A stretch of 7,089 nt of DNA from assembly GCA_002391385.1 (NCBI GenBank), contig DGEY01000046.1, positions 17,292 through 24,380 on the forward strand, in the 5' to 3' direction. Within the stretch, counting starts at the first letter, position 1, and every line of letters starts with the position of its first letter. Shown in pieces: positions 4,871 to 7,089 of the stretch. The notes under the pieces are model-generated. The model ran no database searches, was not told the origin of the DNA, and saw only the letters and a list, made by a program, of their open reading frames with translations. This stretch comes from Firmicutes bacterium UBA3914 (lineage in GTDB: Bacteria; Bacillota; Limnochordia; Darwinibacteriales; Darwinibacteriaceae). The translations under genes were made by a program, and so were the position numbers.

Positions 4871-5791
4871 ATGGACGGTCTTTATGTAGAAGGGATTAGC
4901 AAAACCTATGGTTCCGTTGCCGTGGTGAATGATGTCTCCTTTCACGCTTCCCAGGGCAAGATCCTGGGCCTTTTAGGCCCCAACGGGGCAGGCAAAACCA
5001 CAATTCTCCGCATGATTATGGGCATCACCGCTCCGGACCGCGGCGGGGTGTTTTTCCGGCAGGGAAGTTCCCAAACCCAGGGTATCCCCCGGTCCGCCAT
5101 TGGGTACCTGCCGGAGGAGCGGGGCCTGTACAGGGAGGCCAAGGTCCTAAGCGTCCTGGTGTTTTTGGCCGGCCTGAAAAATGTGCCCAGGCCGGAAGCA
5201 AAAAGGCGGGCCCTGCACTGGCTGCGCAAGTTTGGCCTGGAGGAATACGCTCACAAAACAGTGGAGCAGCTTTCCAAGGGTATGGCCCAAAAGGTGCAGT
5301 TTGCCGCCGCGGTGCTCCACGAACCCAGGTTCGTAGTGCTGGACGAACCCTTTTCCGGCCTGGATCCCGTGAGCCAGGACCTGTTTAAGGCGGAAATCAG
5401 GGAGCTGGCCAATGCCGGGGCGGTGGTGCTGCTTTCCAGCCACCAGATGAACATCGTGGAGGAGCTCTGCGATGAGATCTTCCTCATCCATAGGGGCCGG
5501 GAAGTGGTCAAGGGCGACCTCCAATCCATCAGGGAACGCTACGGCAGCTTCCGGGTGGATGTGGAGCTGCCCCCCGGTCTAAAGCCAAAGGTCCGGGAAG
5601 AGCTGGTGGAAACCTGGCAGGAACTGAACCAGGGCAGCTACCGCTATATCCTCCGGGAAGGAGTGCAGCCCCTGCAGTTTGTGCAGAGCCTGCCCGCGGA
5701 TCTGCCCATCCATGAGCTGACCATCAACCGCCCCACCCTGCACGACATTTTCGTGCGGGTAGCCCAAGGAGGTGCCGGCCATGAAGAATAG
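4871..5791 (+). CDS. NatA/YhaQ-type ABC transporter ATP-binding protein
   Basis: A 306-residue ATPase that powers the membrane partner encoded next. Motifs in order: A-loop Tyr13; Walker A GPNGAGKTT (36-44, Lys42); the region normally holding the Q-loop reads GYLPEERGLY (78-87), as is usual for the NatA/YhaQ subgroup; signature LSKGM (134-138) in place of LSGGQ; Walker B FVVLDEP (154-160, Asp158/Glu159); D-loop GLD (163-165); and H-loop His191 in LLSSHQMN. Residues from about 225 on form the C-terminal extension seen in this subgroup (DUF4162-like: RVDVELPPG ... LTINRPTLHDIFVRV). Start ATG has GGGGAGG at 6-nt spacing. The last 11 nt overlap the permease gene, an operon pair. NatAB-type systems export sodium, antibiotics or lipophilic compounds in some bacteria; the substrate here cannot be read from the sequence. 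Confidence 0.93.
   Translation: MDGLYVEGISKTYGSVAVVNDVSFHASQGKILGLLGPNGAGKTTILRMIMGITAPDRGGVFFRQGSSQTQGIPRSAIGYLPEERGLYREAKVLSVLVFLAGLKNVPRPEAKRRALHWLRKFGLEEYAHKTVEQLSKGMAQKVQFAAAVLHEPRFVVLDEPFSGLDPVSQDLFKAEIRELANAGAVVLLSSHQMNIVEELCDEIFLIHRGREVVKGDLQSIRERYGSFRVDVELPPGLKPKVREELVETWQELNQGSYRYILREGVQPLQFVQSLPADLPIHELTINRPTLHDIFVRVAQGGAGHEE
5766..5772 (+). promoter_or_regulatory. Ribosome binding site deciding the permease start
   Basis: AAGGAGG sits 8 nt upstream of ATG 5781, inside the ATPase gene. The alternative GTG at 5772 overlaps the site itself and is unlikely to be used. Confidence 0.85.
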
Positions 5792-6977
5792 CTGGAAAGT
5801 TGCCCAGTGGGAGATTCTGCGCAACCTCACCAACAAGCAGTTCATCATCGGCCTTTTGATCACGCCCTTGATCATGGCGCTGTTCATCGTGGTGCCTGTG
5901 CTTCTGGAGCGCTGGAATCAGCCGGCTACAACCACCTACTATGTGGTGGACGAGCTGGGGGCCGCCGAGGCGCTCCAGGCCTTTCTGCCTGAAAACATCG
6001 TGCTGGAAAAGCAGAGTGCCAGTGCGGACCTCGCCCAGCTGGTGAAGGAGGGTAAGGCCCGCGGCTACTTTATCCTGGATGAGAGCTTCCCGCTAAGCGG
6101 CCAGCTGGACCTATTCTACAGCGACCGCAACACCCAAAGCATGAATACCCTGCGCCAGGCACTCAGCGCGCTCCTGCAGCACCTGCGCCTGGAACTCTCG
6201 GAGGTGAGCCCTGAGCAGCTGGCCTTTGTTACCGCACCCGCCCAGGTTAGGCAGGTTCCCCTGGAGGAAGAACTGGAACCTGAGGCCATGCACCTTGTGG
6301 TCTCCAGCGTGTTTGCCATGCTGATCTTCTTCCTGATCTTCTCTTCCGCGGCCATGCTCATGCAGAGCGCCCTGCAGGAGAAGCGGGACCGCATGGCGGA
6401 GGTGGTGCTCTCCTCCATCCGCCCCAGTGCCTTGATGCAGGGCAAGATCATCGGGCACTTCATTTTGGGCCTGATCCAGCTGGGCTTTTGGCTGGTACTG
6501 GGTCTGCCCCTCGCCATCTATTTCCTCGACTTTTCCCTGCTGGAAGCCCTGCGGGGGGTAAACCTGGCGGCCATCCTTTTCTTTGGCTTAGGCGGCTACC
6601 TCCTCTACAGCGCCCTCTTTGTGGGCCTGGGGGCCACCATGGAAGATGTGCGGAGCGCGGGCAACGCCCAGGGACTGGTGGTGATGCTGCCCATGCTGGC
6701 CTTCCTCTTCATCGGGCCGGTGTTCAACAATCCCGACGGCTCCATGGCGGTCTTTGCCAGCATCTTTCCCCTGACCAGCTCGACCATTATGATGCTGCGC
6801 AGCGGGCTTACGGTCGTTCCCCTCTGGCAGCTGCTCACCTCGGGAGCCCTGCTTTTGGTGACCTCCTACGCCGCCATGCGCGCCGCTGCCAAAATCTTCA
6901 GGGTGGGCATGCTCATGTACGGCAAAAGCGCCACTCCCAAGGAGATCCTGCGCTGGCTGCGCTACAAAGAAAGCTGA
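5781..6977 (+). CDS. NatB/YhaP-type ABC-2 family permease
   Basis: A 398-residue integral membrane protein of the ABC-2 exporter class, partner of the preceding ATPase. Topology visible from hydrophobicity: one N-terminal helix (about 21-42), a large outside domain (about 43-170, soluble, containing TYYVVDELG and GYFILDESFP strands typical of NatB/YhaP), then a cluster of about six helices (roughly 173-196, 223-248, 260-285, 294-313, 321-341 and 347-368). Between the second and third helices is QEKRDRMAEVVLSSIRPSALMQGKIIG (199-225), the conserved cytoplasmic coupling segment of this family (EK-R--E--LSS--P---GK). The C-terminus is the short cytoplasmic tail MYGKSATPKEILRWLR. Length matches the roughly 400-residue relatives, so it appears intact. 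Start at 5781 overlaps the ATPase stop by 11 nt. An intrinsic terminator follows 12 nt after the stop, closing a two-gene operon. Substrate unknown. Confidence 0.92.
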   Translation: MKNSWKVAQWEILRNLTNKQFIIGLLITPLIMALFIVVPVLLERWNQPATTTYYVVDELGAAEALQAFLPENIVLEKQSASADLAQLVKEGKARGYFILDESFPLSGQLDLFYSDRNTQSMNTLRQALSALLQHLRLELSEVSPEQLAFVTAPAQVRQVPLEEELEPEAMHLVVSSVFAMLIFFLIFSSAAMLMQSALQEKRDRMAEVVLSSIRPSALMQGKIIGHFILGLIQLGFWLVLGLPLAIYFLDFSLLEALRGVNLAAILFFGLGGYLLYSALFVGLGATMEDVRSAGNAQGLVVMLPMLAFLFIGPVFNNPDGSMAVFASIFPLTSSTIMMLRSGLTVVPLWQLLTSGALLLVTSYAAMRAAAKIFRVGMLMYGKSATPKEILRWLRYKES

Positions 6978-6988
6978 TACCAATAAGG

Positions 6989-7043
6989 AAGGGGCTGTTG
7001 CAGAATGAACGTTGATTAGATCATCCTGCACGGCCCTTTTTTG
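6989..7043 (+). terminator. Intrinsic terminator of the ABC transporter operon
   Basis: GGGCTGT (6992-6998) and GCAG (7000-7003, after one bulged T) pair with CTGC (7026-7029) and ACGGCCC (7030-7036), an 11-bp stem around a 22-nt loop, followed directly by six T (7037-7042). The stem can be extended outward by A-T pairs with the T-run. Position just after the permease stop supports the call. Confidence 0.85.
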
Positions 7044-7060
7044 TCTAATAATGAGAATAC

Positions 7061-7078
7061 GGGCTCGCGAAGGAGCCC
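7061..7078. terminator. Hairpin at the right edge; possible terminator of a convergent gene beyond the window
   Basis: GGGCTC (7061-7066) and GAGCCC (7073-7078) form a perfect 6-bp stem with loop GCGAAG. Read on the minus strand it is followed by a T-rich stretch (GTATTCTCATTATT), so it could end a gene located off the right end. The remaining bases of the window are probably adapter, so context is lost. Confidence 0.4.
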
Positions 7079-7089
7079 CTGTCTCTTAT
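7079..7089 (+). other. Probable sequencing adapter remnant (Nextera/Tn5 mosaic end)
   Basis: The window ends in CTGTCTCTTAT, identical to the first 11 of 19 bases of the Nextera transposase adapter read-through sequence (CTGTCTCTTATACACATCT). Its position exactly at the sequence end is what untrimmed adapter in an assembled contig looks like. These bases are probably not genomic. Confidence 0.8.

Noticed and set aside
7005..7019. Four-codon ATG-to-TAG frame in the terminator loop
   Set aside because: Too short and located inside the loop of an intrinsic terminator; no sign of translation.
6488..7031. Open frames on both strands over the end of the permease gene
   Set aside because: They run through the permease and its terminator, have biased shadow-like composition and lack ribosome binding sites.
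7048..7089. Long bulged hairpin at the window end
   Set aside because: The right arm of its outer stem (7082-7089) is part of the adapter match, so only the inner 6-bp stem at 7061-7078 is likely genomic.

Overview
The window is about 7.1 kb of moderately GC-rich, gene-dense bacterial DNA with seven protein genes and no rRNA, tRNA, CRISPR array or insertion sequence. Strong AGGAGG-type ribosome binding sites, GTG and TTG starts, sigma-A promoters of the TTGACA/TATAAT kind, and RocB-, YhaQ/YhaP- and HD-GYP-type genes all suggest an anaerobic or spore-former-like Firmicutes lineage (Clostridia/Limnochordia-type). That placement is inference from gene content. The last 11 bases match the start of the Nextera (Tn5 mosaic end) adapter, so the window is probably a whole short-read assembly contig whose right edge is artificial.

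Layout, left to right. (1) Positions 61-2071, minus strand: a two-gene operon encoding a small DsrE-like protein with a CxxC pair, followed 13 nt later by a RocB-type M20 metallopeptidase. (2) Positions 2147-2726, plus strand, divergent: a textbook sigma-A promoter, a leader with degenerate 8-bp repeats, and a conserved 159-residue protein of unknown function (probably DUF6530). A bidirectional hairpin terminator separates it from (3), positions 2778-3461, minus strand: a stand-alone HD-GYP cyclic-di-GMP phosphodiesterase domain with all metal ligands but no sensory domain. (4) Positions 3462-3618: an AT-rich intergenic region with a large inverted repeat and two nested hairpins, plus a candidate ECF-type promoter. 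(5) Positions 3619-4741, plus strand: an ECF sigma factor overlapping a single-pass membrane protein in the anti-sigma position. (6) Positions 4809-6977, plus strand: an extended -10 promoter driving a NatA/YhaQ-type ABC ATPase and a NatB/YhaP-type ABC-2 permease, ending in a clear intrinsic terminator.

How they may work together: the sigma/anti-sigma pair looks like an envelope-stress switch, and the adjacent NatAB-type exporter is a plausible target or partner, although it has its own housekeeping-type promoter. The HD-GYP protein would lower c-di-GMP; its leader contains the most structured non-coding DNA here. The RocB/DsrE operon is a separate metabolic unit. Most of the window is ordinary core-type sequence. 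The points most worth a second look are the structured leader between the HD-GYP and sigma genes, the octamer repeats at 2185-2224, the cysteine-free anti-sigma candidate, the DsrE-RocB pairing and the adapter remnant. Five starts were chosen by ribosome-binding-site position rather than by longest reading frame.
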